Shown: positions 22,674-39,195, counted from the first letter of the stretch. The stretch is DNA of 64,000 nt from Mansonella perstans (GCA_037074765.1 JBAMDO010000035.1:124001-188000); one strand, 5' to 3'. Program-made: numbers and translations. The notes: generated from the sequence alone by a model not told the origin.

Positions 22674-23529
22674 GCTAATTAGTATATCATAATCAATGAA
22701 AGTTTAAGACTTACATTTGTCATCAAAATTTCATTTACACTCATTTTATGATTAAATGGTGAAAATATGAAATTAGTTGTTTGATAGGATATTTCGCTCT
22801 TTTATTTTTTGGTAATTTCAGTACAATGCTTATATGTAAATATTATATTGAATAGCAAATAAATCAGGAATATTTAGCATCAATGTGTGTAATCTGTGTG
22901 TATATTTATTAATTAATATTTGTTGATGAAACATATTGAGGAAATTGGTAATTTTTCTTTTCATTGTGCAAAATAATAACATAATGCAAGCCTACAGTCA
23001 AAGTCTATCAATCAGATCACTTATCATTTCACTGCCTGTGCAATAAATTGCAATTGAAATATGATGTTAACAAAAAGATCATTCATTTTCTGTAAGTTTT
23101 TTTAAAATTAATTTTCGTAAATTTTTTTAAAACAGTTCTTTAAGTTCTGCAATTTCACAAAACTACTTCAGTTTATATCATTATGAATTGAAATTTAGTA
23201 AGCAGTTGAATGGTAAAAAAAAAAAAAAAGAAAGAAGAATTTCCAAGTTCGGTATTTTTCTACAGTTACAGATGTTGAGACTGATGGTCATACTTAAATT
23301 AATTGCATTCAGTGGATTGATCGAAATTTTAAAAATTTATTTAAAATCTAGTATCACTGCGATATAAAAGTTGGGTGAAATCAGTGATAACGATAAATGA
23401 TCCTTTGTAATACAATGAAATAGTAAGTGGCCTTAGTAATACGAATTATTTCATTCTTTATCTTTCGCATAAAATTTCAAACTAACTCAAAATTGTCTAA
23501 GATTTACAGTTAAATTAACCTCTGAGAAT

Positions 23530-23566
23530 CACGTGAACCAATAATAGTGTCACGTGAAGTCACGTG
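23530..23566. promoter_or_regulatory. Cluster of three CACGTG E-boxes
   Basis: Exact CACGTG palindromes sit at 23530-23535, 23551-23556 and 23561-23566. The last two are separated by four bases (AAGT). The first and third lie in a duplicated context, TCACGTGAA followed by (C/T)CAATAATA. CACGTG is the core site of many bHLH-zip factors, and Mondo/Mlx carbohydrate-response elements are two such boxes five bases apart, so the spacing here is close to, but not, the canonical one. The cluster is about 1.2 kb upstream of the PRPP synthetase start. Regulatory function is inference. Confidence 0.35.
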
Positions 23567-24770
23567 AATCAATAATACTGAAAAGTAAAAATGCGATAAA
23601 ATCAAAGAAATCATCTATACGCTAACAATAAACATTACTTTAGGATAAATTTTGTCAGATTTATTCTCAAATATTTCCTTTCTTTCAAATGTTTTTCAAA
23701 CTTAACAAATTGATATTTTCAAGGAGACTAAAAATTATTTTCATTTCAAACTTTTTATTTTTTAGCTTTCTGTTTTGTTTTTCTCATTTCTAACTTTTTA
23801 ATTTCCCTTGCCGCTTTTTTTTTTTCGAAAAATATAGAATGAATGTTTAGACAGAGAAAAAGAGAGAGAGGCGAAGAGCTTATATATTCGATCGATGAAA
23901 TGCCAAAGTGGCAAATGATTGCTTTTTCTAAAATTTTATTTTATTTTATTATTTCCATTACTTAATAATAATTAAATTTATTACTAGAATTGATAATTTA
24001 ATTATTTTACTCTTTTATTAAAATACATTTTAATGTTTTTTTTTTTTTTTTTTTCTTTTGGAAAAGTTAACAAAAAAGCAAAATATTGCTTACACTAATT
24101 TATTTTCAGGAAAAAAGAGAAATGTCAGTATGAGAAGTTGGAGAAATCAATAACTTTCCTACTACAATGTGGAAGGTATCATCATCACATTTCCTTCAAA
24201 CAGGAACATTCTATCTAACATGCCACCGTTTAGCGAAGCAGCTTAATTTTTTGCTATTTATATTTTTTTTTTTTTTGCCCATTAATTGATATGAATCGCG
24301 GGAATGTTAGGGGAAGTTTGGAGAATCGCGGGATTGAGTCGCCAGAAGAATTAAATTTTCATCCTAATGTTAGGATTTTATATTCAAATCGAACTTTTAG
24401 TTAAAGCTTTTAGGAAAATTCTTATTCAGTTCAATGAATTCGAGATTTGATTGGTGCTAATTGAATTTATTGGAAAGATTTCTGTTTTTACACTAAATGT
24501 AATCATTTATTTTAGTCTTAGCTCAAATTTCTACGCATATTTTTTATCAGCGATTGTTAGTGTTTGTTGAAAAGTAATGCATTGAGTAATTTTTTACTTG
24601 GATGAAATACTTTAATTTTATCTTAAATACAAATTGTTTTAATTTCAACATTTGGAGATTTTTTTTCTTTAATAACTTACTTAATCAAATAGTAATTGTT
24701 TCACTCAAATTATTGCATGGAAAACTTTTTTATGTGTTTTGAATTTTTTTCTTCTTAGTTTCTATTTAGA

Positions 24771-28173
<3,403 letters not shown>

Positions 28174-29081
28174 ATTCGACATGTATTTATGTGTTGCTAC
28201 TAGAAGTTTGGAGATTAGTATAATCTTATATTTTTTACATGCATTTATTCTAATGGCTCAGCGTATTCAAGAGATTATACCTGCTAGTGTTTTTGATATG
28301 GAAATTGTTGGGATAAATAGTTAATATTTGGGAATTAAACTTTATTTTTGTTTCCTTAATTTCTATTGGAATATTAGAAGTCGTCGTTTTATTTCTTTGT
28401 CATTATTTCATCATTGTTTCAATTGTTTAATTAATTATGGAGCTATAATTCTCGATTTTAATTAATGGTATTTTTAACTTATTGATCATATTTTTATTCC
28501 GTTAATATTTTTGTGATTTTATTAATTTTTCCAAGTACGCTTTGCTTTGGTTAATTAATTGTTTTCCAAGTAAACTTTCAGTGACTTTAATTATTTTTGT
28601 TTTATCGATTGTTTTTTGCATTTAATCATTACTGGAACATCACAGTGGCATGAAGTTCTCTAGCAAAAAAAAAACGGTGCGCGGTGTTTGATTTTAATGT
28701 TCAAAGTTATTGCAATGCGAGAAAAATTTTTCTTAATTTAGATAGTGCAGAAAATTGTTCCAGTGGTGTTCATTGTAATTTTGTCTCACACAAACTTTTA
28801 ATGTGCGCTTTGAATATTTTTCTAACCTTACTTTTTAAATGGAAAATTGAAAGAAAAATAAAGTTAGTGAAGATTACCTAATGAGTTTCGGTTTTTCAGC
28901 ATTCATTATTTCATGATTAATATTTTGCGTATACACGAGAATTATTATATTTGGATTAAAAGTGAATTTTTTTTTTCGTGTAGAGAATCTTGTACAGTGG
29001 GAAGTTTTGTTGCAGGATTCTAGCATTCTTTTGGGGCATCGTAAATTTTTTCTTGTACTTCCACATCGAGTACGTGTTAAA

Positions 29082-30699
29082 ATGCTGTGGAAGTTAGCTA
29101 TTTTACTTGCTTTGACTTCTGCACATGCGCAAAACTATGAGACGGGTGATAATTCAACTGTTAAGGGTTGTTCGTAAGTTTGTTTATTTATTTCACGAAA
29201 CATCCGTTATAATTACTCACTTAGATCTTCATCTTTCCACAATCAATTTAAAGATATAAAAATGAAGTCTAATGAAATTAAAATGAAGTTAAATTTATGA
29301 CAAACTTATCGCTAGGAGGGGAAATATTTTTGTCTGATCATTTCAATTTTTATAATAATGTTTTCAAATTTTTCTTATGAAGAGCTTTCAGATCAAGAAA
29401 TATTGAATGTTGTTTAGGAGTCATTGTTCTGTTTACGATAGCGATCTGACTTGCCTGAATGGGTCATTGCAATTTTACGAACGTCTTCTACTGGCACAAA
29501 TGCGACATTTTATTGCAGTTCAGATGCACATCGGTTATAATTTTCAAAAGTTTTTGTAGCATTTATAGGAAGTTTTTCCTGAAGATAAGGTGTAAGACAT
29601 GAGGAAACTGGGAATAGTACACTTAAATAAGACCATTTTATGATCCTACAGTTAAGGTTTCTGCATGCTTCTTCCATTCACCTTTGCATAAAATTGCAAA
29701 CTGTTATTTTGTAAAAGATTATTGTTGTAGATCAATGGTACAAATGGCATGGTAAACACGGACCACGTAATTATACAGAAGTAAAGGAAGAAATCATCGC
29801 AAAACTTTCTGCACAATTGGAACCGGAAGATATAATCGATGAAGAAACAGTATTTTTTTTTCTTACACATTTACCTCTAGTAGTATTCTTCAGGAAAAAT
29901 TATTATGGAAATTTTTGCAGGTTCAATATTGAATTTTAATTAGTAGTTTTACATAATTTAAGTAACGATATTTAGACTCCATAAATCTTTATCTGTTATG
30001 AATAGTGGTGTATATTAACCGTAAGAAGAAACCAAAATTTGACTTTCTTTCGTTTCATTGTTGAAGATTTTTTTTGAAAGAAAAGAAAAATGTGCATACA
30101 TGATTTAAATGTGAATAGGGAATATTAACAGCGAAAATTCTCCTCTCTTTTTTATGAGTTTTTTACTGGGCGGTGCAAATTTGTGTCTGTAATGTGTTTA
30201 TGAATTCTTAGAATTAAATAGATAAACCCTTTTTGAATAATCACCAATATCCTAATTGATAGATGGATTAGAAAGAATATTTTAATGTATAGCATTCTTA
30301 TACTTTAGTTTATTCGCAGCTAGTGAAGGATTTGTCTGTTTAATCGAATATTCCAAATAATATACATGCGAAAAGAAGAAAGCTGTATATGTAATATTTG
30401 TCTATGGTTTTGAATAATACGAATTCATAAATTTCTTGATGAATGGTAAACTATTGCAGATTGCTACAGTAATTAATGTTTTGATAGACAACTTAGAGAA
30501 AGGAACGAAGGCGATAGAAGAAAATAGAGAAAGAATTCCACATTTCAGTTGTCCGTTGCCTTGTGAATATCGTTACGACTTGTGGCGTAATGTTTTCCTT
30601 GCTTCGATGGGTTTGAATTTCCTGCTTTTTATCGTTATTATTCCATTTATCGTATCACTCATTAGGTCCGATGTTCCAGAGCAACTCGTAAGGCGATAA
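29082..30699 (+). CDS. Unrecognised 188-residue single-pass membrane protein
   Basis: Four exons join in phase: 29082-29173, 29418-29533, 29731-29849 and 30460-30699. The product begins with a clear signal peptide (MLWKLAILLALTSAHA), then a lumenal or extracellular part of about 130 residues. That part has three N-glycosylation sequons (NST, NGS, NYT), six cysteines (CSSHC, LTC, FSCPLPC and their neighbours), a HIDQWYKWHGKHG patch and a charged helix. One membrane segment (about NVFLASMGLNFLLFIVIIPF) is followed by a short tail ending VRR. This is type I single-pass topology. I do not recognise the family. The start is the Met just before the signal peptide; the frame is open upstream, so a longer N-terminus cannot be excluded. 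It begins 909 bp after the PRPP synthetase stop on the same strand. Confidence 0.85.
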
Positions 30700-31974
30700 A
30701 ATATCTCTTTAAGTCTAATTTATGTGGCATTTATTATTTTACTTGAAAATTTCATATGTACGATTGCAGTTCTTTTCTATCAGAAGTCTAGAATTTCGTA
30801 GCAGATTACGGTTTTTGTTTTTTTTTTTCAATCTTTTGATTTGAAACACTGAATAAGCTTATTCTTTTGAATATATAAAATGTACAAGAAATGAAGCGGT
30901 TTGTATATAGAAAATAGAGATTTTAGTCGTTGTAACAATTCTTGAAAAGGATGTTATATAATCACTTGATTCTAAAAATTTTTCTGAAATTTTTATGCTT
31001 TAAAATGTTAACTTGCTGTTGTACCTATTTTTCTGTGATAATTTTGATTCTTTATGTTGTTTCCCTGTTTCAATGATTCCTTTGAAAGCTGTTTTTCTGC
31101 TCAATTACAATCTTTATCTAAATTTGGTAAAATGAAAACTCCAAAATTTCGGATCGTGATGGAATTGACCGACACTGATGGACCAGAAAACTTTTTTGGG
31201 CTTTAATGAGCTTTTAGCGTTCTATTCAACTGCTTCTTTTTTTCCTGTTATTTTAATGTTTGTTTTCAGTTGTCTACTTCTTTTTTTTTTTTCAAATTAT
31301 TAACTTATCTGTTTGTTATCTATCCTACAGAGTGTTTTTTGTTATTCAGAGTAGTCTAATTTTTACCTGCTTTTTAACAAAGCTCAGTTCAGTCATTCCT
31401 TTCTTTTTTAATTTAAATTTAATTTCTTGCTGTAATATATTGTAAGTGCCTAACATTTCAATATTTATTGATACTTAATTCCTTCGGTAAATTGTTATTT
31501 TGCTCATTGTTATTTGATTATTACAGCTGTACTGTTGAAACTAGTTGTAATTTTTCTACTGGAAAATATTTAATTTCAAGCCAGAATATCCTTAAAATAA
31601 ACTATTACCTCACTTAATCTATTTTTCAATTCATATGCTTTTGCATCAACTCTTGTTGCATCAAACATTTTAATCGTTCAACAGAAGTAACTCTAAAGAA
31701 AGGAATTAGCAAAGTGAAATTCGCAGGGAAATTGAAATTTATACTTTTCAAAGTTTTGATTAGCTAGCAGAGTAGCAGTATTCAAATAAACACAATCAAA
31801 CTAGTTTGTTCCAAAAAGTTGTTAAATGTTATCAGAAAAAGATGGTCAATGAAATAGCCAAGGGAATTTGAGTGTAGTGAAAAGTACGTCGATTGCAACC
31901 ATTTGAAGCTAAATTTTGAAATTGCGAGAAAAAATCAGTCATTGATCTCAGTTCTGTTTCTTTTATTCGTACAG

Positions 31975-33362
31975 ATGAATGATCAAAGTGAAGCATGCAA
32001 ACGATTGTTGTTAGATGAATTAAGCTTCCTGAAAGCAATGTATACGGTTGGGGAATTAGAAATAAACAAATCTCAAGACCCGGTAGAAAATGGCCAAGCC
32101 ACACAGCTGATTTTGCATCAGGTAGAAAATATCCAATATTTCCTAAGAATTCATATTTTATGTTTTATTTATGAATTAGGGTAGAATTTATCCTTACGAT
32201 TGAATTTAAATTTGAATCAGTTTATATTTTAGCAAGCTGATGACATTAATTACGAGGTTGTAATAAATTTGAGCAGTGAATATCCAATCATCCTAAAACC
32301 TTCTGCGTTTATCCGTTGTTCATCGATCAACTGTGATTTGCTCAATCGAGAACTTCGACATTTTATTGACCAGGAAACTCTCGGTGTACCCATTACGCTG
32401 ACTATTATGCAATGGATCAGTGATAATATTGGTCGTTTCAAGGTTTAGTTTTAAAAAATATTTTGCTTGTTGCAAAAAGTAATTATTAGTGTCTTCCAAT
32501 TAGTCACTTCCTTGTTATACATTTAATTAGATATTATGGCCAGCTACTGAAAGCACGTCTCAACACATCGACTTCATGTATTGTCTTAGCCTAAGTTTTC
32601 CTTTCAGTTTTTATAACTTATCAGATGCACTATTTTGATTTGTAAAGACACTTGAAAGTTTTCTGAATACATGATTATGGCTTTTTCATACCTTAATCTA
32701 AAAAATTCAAGACTGTCGTTCCTGAAATTTTGGTTACTAATGAATCTTAATTATTCGGATCATTAGCGAAATTTACCAGTCGCTACTTGAACAAATAATC
32801 CGATTTAAATATGCTATGATAACTATTTTTTATTTGTAATTTCTTTTTCTTCCAGAAGCAATTTCATCGAATATTTGGCGGAGTTGTCTCATTGGATTCC
32901 CGTCAATTCATCTGAAATTATTTTTTTGATTCGAAATAAGATTTACAGGAGATTATCGAGAAACAGACGGTGCAGATGGTAGATGATATGAAAATAGAAA
33001 ATACAAAATGTGCACGATTTTGGATCTATTCACATCATATTTACAATAAAATGAAAAGACGTATGATCAAGAATACGGCAACATTGTACCAGTTAAATGG
33101 ATTTTTCTGTCCCGGAAAACCGGGTGTTATCATTGTGGAAGGTTTGCGAACTAACTGTGATAAGTTTTGGGAGCAAATTCGTGTTTTGAAATGGCAACGC
33201 ATTGTATTGCGCTACTGTGAAGAGCAAGCTGATCCATCCTTTTTTCGATTCGGAAAATTTCGTGAAATTCAGTTTCCACATGCAAAAGTTTTGGCGGAAT
33301 TAAAAAACCTCCTAACTGAAGCTAATTTGGAGTATGGTTTTCCATTATTATTGAATTTGTAG
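31975..33362 (+). CDS. RWDD2: RWD domain-containing protein, RWDD2 type
   Basis: Three exons join in phase: 31975-32121, 32233-32442 and 32949-33362, giving 256 residues, near the size of RWDD2A/B. The first two exons hold an RWD domain (ubiquitin-conjugating-like fold) with LLLDELSFLKAMY, the SSEYP turn and a following helix. The third exon carries the C-terminal domain typical of RWDD2, with ARFWIYSHHIYNKMKRR, LNGFFCPGKPGVIIVEG, WEQIRVLKWQRIVLRY and FGKFREIQF. The molecular role of this family is poorly defined. TATTCGTACAG directly abuts the ATG, a likely spliced-leader acceptor. A short in-frame-looking piece after TTTTCTTCCAG near 32857 reaches a stop and was left out. It is the third gene of the plus-strand series and ends close to a poly(A) signal. 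Confidence 0.9.
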
Positions 33363-33426
33363 ATAATTTTATCATGATATTTGTACCATCTATATTTCTG
33401 TACAAACTCATTACACTTATGAAGTA

Positions 33427-33446
33427 AATAAAAATTTATGAATAAA
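33427..33446 (+). terminator. Poly(A) signals of the RWDD2-type gene
   Basis: AATAAA occurs at 33427-33432 and again at 33441-33446, 65-84 bp after the stop codon at 33362. This is a normal distance for a short nematode 3' untranslated region. Which of the two is used cannot be told from sequence. Confidence 0.6.
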
Positions 33447-34559
33447 ATTGCGTTGTAATTGAGCAGTTTTTTAAATTTCAAACTTTCAGTTCTAAATCAC
33501 GGATTCGTGCTATAAAGTAGGCATAAATCTCTGAAAGGTTTGACAAACAAGACCACTATCAAATGATTGCATTTTTTTCGTATAATTTGCAATTTAGAAG
33601 GTTGTCATTGAAAGCTGTCTACGGCTCGGGCACCTCATTTTAAACCTATTGATATAAAATAGTTCTTTTCATCTATTCATTGAATTCTTCAAATGTATTC
33701 AAAACATTTTTTTAGTTCAAAAGTTGAAGCCATTCCCAAAGTTGTCTAAATTTTTGACATTTTTTTTTGCCTCGTCTTACTCAAACCATTGTTCTTTCAC
33801 TTCCTAACAAGTAAATAAAAAGTGACCATCTGTTTCGCTTTTCATACATAATTAGAGCTATTGCTAACATCATGAATATAAATAACTTTCACGTTGCATA
33901 TTCCTGTACTGTACTTCATACATTTCGCTATTTGCTTATACTACATCTGATATCTGTTGATTTTCATCAATACCATATTTAGATGACTTTTGATGTTTCG
34001 ACCTGTGCCACATTTGATACCTGCTATATAATATCTGTTGATATCTCCTTGTCCTTATATGTCATGTTACTATATCATATCGTATTTGTTATCTATTTTC
34101 GATGTTCACTGCATTCATTTTTTATCCATGAATTCCTTAAATATTTCAATTTCTTCAATATCAACATAATCTTGCTTTAACATTTATATTTACTTCCATC
34201 CACTCTTATTTATTGTCTCAATGTGTTATTGCTAACTTATTCGCCCAGTAAATATTCCATAATTTCCTCATTTCCAGAAGACTTATAATAGAAAACTTCG
34301 AGACTATCTTCAGTGTAGTATGGAATTTGTTCATGGAATCTGCTTGGAATCCATGAGCAGATTAAATAAATTCTTCAAATTCTCTACAGAAACGATTAAA
34401 CGTTCGGTTTTATACTTTCTTACTTCGAAAATTCTACTAAAACATTTAATCGAGAATTTAAGCATTGGTGTAATTTCTTTTTTGTTTGCCAATTTCTGTT
34501 CAATTAGATAATCATTAATCCGTTTTTATTGTGTTTTTCCTTATCATTCTCGAAATGAA

Positions 34560-34722
34560 GTAACCACTCTCGAGTAAAAATATAATTAAGAACAATAAAA
34601 ATAGCAATAATTAAGAACAATAAAAGTAACAATAATTAAGATCAATAAAAATTAATAATAACAATTCTAACAATAATCATGCTAAGGTAAAGGCAATAAT
34701 AGTAATTGATAATAATAATAAT

Positions 34723-34772
<50 letters not shown>

Positions 34773-34850
34773 GTAATAATAATAGCAATAATTAATAATA
34801 ACAGTAACGATAGTGATACTAGTTAATAATAATAATAATTAATAACAAAT
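34560..34850. repeat. AAT/ATA trinucleotide microsatellite region
   Basis: An uninterrupted run of TAA units spans about 34730-34770. It is flanked on both sides by imperfect copies containing TAGTAA, AACAATAAT and repeated AATTAAGAACAATAAAA words. On the left, three related units of about 28-30 bp (AATAATTAAGAACAATAAAA and variants) suggest expansion from a short tandem duplication. No coding potential. Confidence 0.9.
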
Positions 34851-35733
34851 AAGCTTGAAAAAAGATATTTAGATGAAGGAAAATGTTCGTAAAATAGATG
34901 GTCTCTTTTTATTTAATCGTTATCGATAGCTTTAATTATCTGATGAAATATTTACAAGGTCGAAGGATGAAGAGTGTTATGATTTGTGTGATTGTTAGGA
35001 GCTTAAACCTAATTCAGACATGGAGCTAAGGTAGTTTGAATCATCTGTAGCACAGGAATCAGATGAAGTAATTGTTGAGCGGCACTTGCAAATCAGCTTT
35101 ATGCAATGATGACCACTGTGGATTATGGAAGAAAAATGTACTGCACTGATTGGTTAGAGGACAAACAAGGAAATTGGTACATAAAAAAGAGTTTTTATAA
35201 AAAATTGATTAATACAATACAAGAATTATTTGAACATTGGAAAATGCGTTACTTTGATGTAATTTAATTTTGCAAGAAAATTTTCGAAAACTTGAATTAC
35301 ATTACAATGAAGATAGAAATTGACTAGAGAAATAATGCCTATCATTATAAAGATAATTAATCCAACATTTCTCCATAGTAACACTGATTTATCAGCGTCT
35401 TTTCATCTTCCTCTATCTTTCCTCTCTGTCTCTGGGGGAGCTCTTCGTCGGATAGTCTGAAGATAATAATGAAAATCAAATTATTAAAAAAAAGGAAACT
35501 TTCTTTTTGGTGATTTATTGTAGTACTAATCTCTTTTCTTCTTTCCTTGTCCGTTTATTTTTCTCTCTTTCATCATCATCGTTTTATTGTCAACTTAATT
35601 TCACGGAAAAAATAAACTTTGAAGAGAATTTATCTTCATAGAGCTTAATTAGTGTTTGAAGTAACAAATGGATGCCAAATACTTTAAGCTACAAGAATAA
35701 AACAAGACTGTCGACGTGATCGTTCAATTCACC

Positions 35734-35758
35734 ATTTAACGTACGGCATACGTTAAAT
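35734..35758. repeat. Perfect 10-bp hairpin
   Basis: ATTTAACGTA at 35734-35743 and TACGTTAAAT at 35749-35758 are exact reverse complements around the 5-base loop CGGCA. The stem includes two ACGT cores, which is unusual in such A+T-rich DNA. It lies in the gene-poor interval. Confidence 0.65.
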
Positions 35759-38700
35759 TGTAAACGGCGGAGAAACTTAATTGGATTGCAGAATATTTTC
35801 AACATTTACATAGTAACATTATAAGAAATATGATAATGAATTGCACTAATTAAAGCCAACGATGCACATTAACAACAACGAAGAAGAAACGATCTATAAA
35901 GTATGTCTTTGAAAATTACTTTCATTATGAATTTGCATTCCTAAACACACTTTTTTTATTGTGTGACGAATTGGCATTGTGACTTTGTCTGAATAAGTGA
36001 AAAGAGCTTGAAATGAATGGTACTTGAAAGCGAAGTCTTAACTTCTTTTTCTCTTTTTGCGGAACGAATGCTCGGATATTTCTCCCGCTTTTAGATTGTA
36101 ACACGTTTCAAATAGCAGCATCTTTACAGACAACATTTGCTATTGCATGAGTCCATACATAGACGGAAATCTATGTCTTATTGCATCTACTGACTTTTCG
36201 GATAGGTTCTTATTTTATACATCGTTATAGTCTACTGTTTATCATATTTATCATAAGAGTATAGCTCTGTTGGAAGTTTTATGTGGGCAAGTTATTGTGA
36301 ATGATAAGGGAAATTTAGTTAAATTTCGTCCTTTTTACATCTCTCTGTTTATATTTGATAAAATCTTTTGATTTGTTTTTTGACCGAATCAAAATGAACA
36401 ACAATTATTGGAAGTTGTTTGATAGTGGAAATGTGAAATGTTAATATTGTATGACAAATGGCGTAGCAGTCTTTCTCTTTTTCATTCTCCAACATCGCCG
36501 ATCTTTGACTTGTATCATTTCCCTCTCTGTTATTTCAACTATTTAATAAGATTTTATTCTACAATTTAGTATTTTTGTATTTACGTATGCGTGTGCATCT
36601 GTGCGTGTGTGTATGCTTACATATGCTTATGCATATAGGTATTTTTATATGTCATTTGTGTGTATTATTAAATACAATATATGTATTTAAACTGTTCGTG
36701 ATATGTCATTCACGTATTTTGACTGTTTTTATGTTATGCAATGTTTTGCTTAACCTTAACGATTCCATATCATTTCTAGATGATATCTCCGCTTTTATCA
36801 GAGTAATTTCTTAGTGATTAGTAGGGCAACTTACATATTTTGAAGTTTTGAAAATTTTTTTATGCAAACGCAATTAAAAAATTACTTGTTCCCGGACTGA
36901 AAAGTTAACTTAGATGATTAAATTATTCGAAATGAGAAAAATGAAAATCAAATAGAAAAGTAATTGTAAGATGGAAAAGGAATTTTGATCATTCCTCTCT
37001 CTTCTAATCAGCCATATCATTTCAAAAAACTATGTTTTGCCATGTTGCTTAAAAGCTTTCAGAACTTTATATTATTTATCAGTACATTTAGCACAACAAT
37101 CATTTTTCGATCAGTCTGATTGCTAAATTTGACTACAATTAATCTTTCGACTGATCATCCATTGAACATTCTTTAAAATCATAAAAAAAAAACTATCGAT
37201 TATAAAAAGTTTTGTTATCGCAGAAAATAACAATGAGATTCAGATCTCACATGGTTGTCTATATCAGCGATAAAGAAAATATTAAATATAGTGATGTTGC
37301 GAAGAATAATAATTAACACATAGATATTATTTACATCATTTTTTTCGTGTGATTCATCAAACATTGCAAAAATTCCATTATAAATTTTATTGCACATCGA
37401 AATTTGGTGGGGCGAAAGAATTGTATGTTATGCAAACGGCAGCTTGTGCTTTGCAAATTTCAAGCAGAGGAGAAATTGTAGCATTTGCTAGTAATTCTTT
37501 CATTCTTAAGTCAAAAATGCAAGCAGAAATTTAATTTTCTGTGATTGCACTTTGATTTCTTTGGAGATAGCTTGCTTATTCAATGAAAATCAAAGATGTA
37601 GTTTGCAGGGGTTAGAATTGTTACAGGTGAATGATTAGTAAGTTTTTAAGTTAGCAAGTATACATGTCACGTTGTTCTACTGGTAGTATTTATTATTAGA
37701 TCCATCAAAAAACAATTTTTCTCTATATTTTCTCTGAATTTAGTTAATTTTCTTGCATTTTGTTTTTTAGACCATTTTAAAAAGTGGAATAGGTTTTGCA
37801 AAGTTTCTTTGCAAACTTTTAATGCACCGAATTCTAACACTTTCAGATTGTGAAAAGTTCTAATTGTTGTATGTTTGCATTACTAGTAAATTGAATTCGA
37901 TTGATAAAAGATGCCTGAATAAAATTCGGACGAAATTCATTGCATCAACATACTAACGTTATTTCTGATTTCATACCATTTTACGAATATATTCTGCTTC
38001 CGGGTTAATCCGCAAGAAAAAAGAAAACCTTAAAACCTTGTATAGATTTATTTACTGGGATCAGTATTTAAATCAGAGCTTTAAAATTTAGCTTTTTTTG
38101 GGTGGGAGCAAAATAGAAAATCACATTGATTGAATTTATAATTTATTATTTTATTGATTGATGGAAATGTTAATTTTAATGTTTAGACTAATTGCATGCC
38201 ACAGGCTTATTAATTAATTTCTGTTTTCTGTTCATACATCTAGACATGAAATTGATCACTCGACAAGGATATGTGAATATGTGTTGCTATGGAAGTAGAT
38301 TTATTCCATTTGTTATTTACCGTAATATAATGTTGTGAAGAAATGACGAACGTCAAGTATCTATTGTAAGAGGAAGATAAATAAGGATACTGGAGTGAGG
38401 AAAATGAATTGTAAAAATTTAGATTGAAATTTTTAATTTGAAAAAAAAAATTATAAATTTTTTCTGCTTTTGAATTGTCATACCGAGCTGCTATTAATCG
38501 TTTGTGACAGATAATGTTTGATACTGATAATAAAATATGCCCAAAAGTAATGATAAGAGTACAAGAACGTGAAAAGAAAGGAAAGCAATGAAAACCCTTG
38601 ATTCCCGCTTACCACGATATTCTTCTCATTACACTATTTGCAGTTCCCTCACTCTCATTTTGACATTTATCTGCAACATTTTTTACCATCTCATTAATTA

Positions 38701-39105
38701 ATGGTCGTCATTACACAACTAATTCTTGTTTCGTCCCATCGCCAATCACTTCATCAAACCATTTTTCTTCGGCCACTTTCCTCCTGTATTTATTTTATGC
38801 TTTAATTTTAAAAGTAAAAAAATACATCGAGGAATCGATCCATTTTTTTGATTATACTTTTAAATCATGCTAATAGGTTTGCACTTATCAAAGTAATCAA
38901 ATCATTTACTTTACAGTATCCTGATCAAGCCAATTCCATTGTTATAAAAATAGTATTATTTAAGTTTTGAGCGCTTAGAATGAATTTCTTTCGAGTGATA
39001 GTGTTCCTGATAATGTAATTGCTTATCATGTAGTACACAGAATGGTATGTGATGTGTTTAATGCATATACGATGACATTGATTGCTGGTCATAGATTAAT
39101 TGTAG

Positions 39106-39195
39106 AGCAGTGTCATGCTATCTTATTGGAAATGTAGCAGTGTTATGCTATCTTATTGGAAATGTAGCAGTGTCATGCTACTTTATGGGAAATAT
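39106..39195 (+). repeat. 30-bp tandem repeat, about three copies
   Basis: Three copies of GCAGTGTCATGCTATCTTAT followed by TGGAAATGTA, the third with substitutions. The unit length is a multiple of three, so a short open frame (MSCYLIGN repeated) runs through it. That frame has no start or splice context and is treated as a by-product. It lies 240 bp upstream of the Mondo start codon. Confidence 0.85.

Larger units (their letters stand above)
9389..24770. other. About 15.4 kb without a convincing gene
   Basis: This interval separates two divergently transcribed genes, the adenylate cyclase (leftward) and PRPP synthetase (rightward). Open frames here are short, lack recognisable family similarity and mostly lack paired splice sites. 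It holds a poly-A run near 9829-9848, a TA/CA-rich microsatellite near 10075-10140, a 29-bp minisatellite at 11435-11725, diverged tandem repeats at 17185-17420 and 19861-19938, several hairpins, and long homopolymer T runs. Promoters of both flanking genes and any distal regulatory sites would sit here, but I can only point to a CACGTG cluster at 23530-23566 and a repeated GAATCGCGGGA at about 24295 and 24332. Confidence 0.6.
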
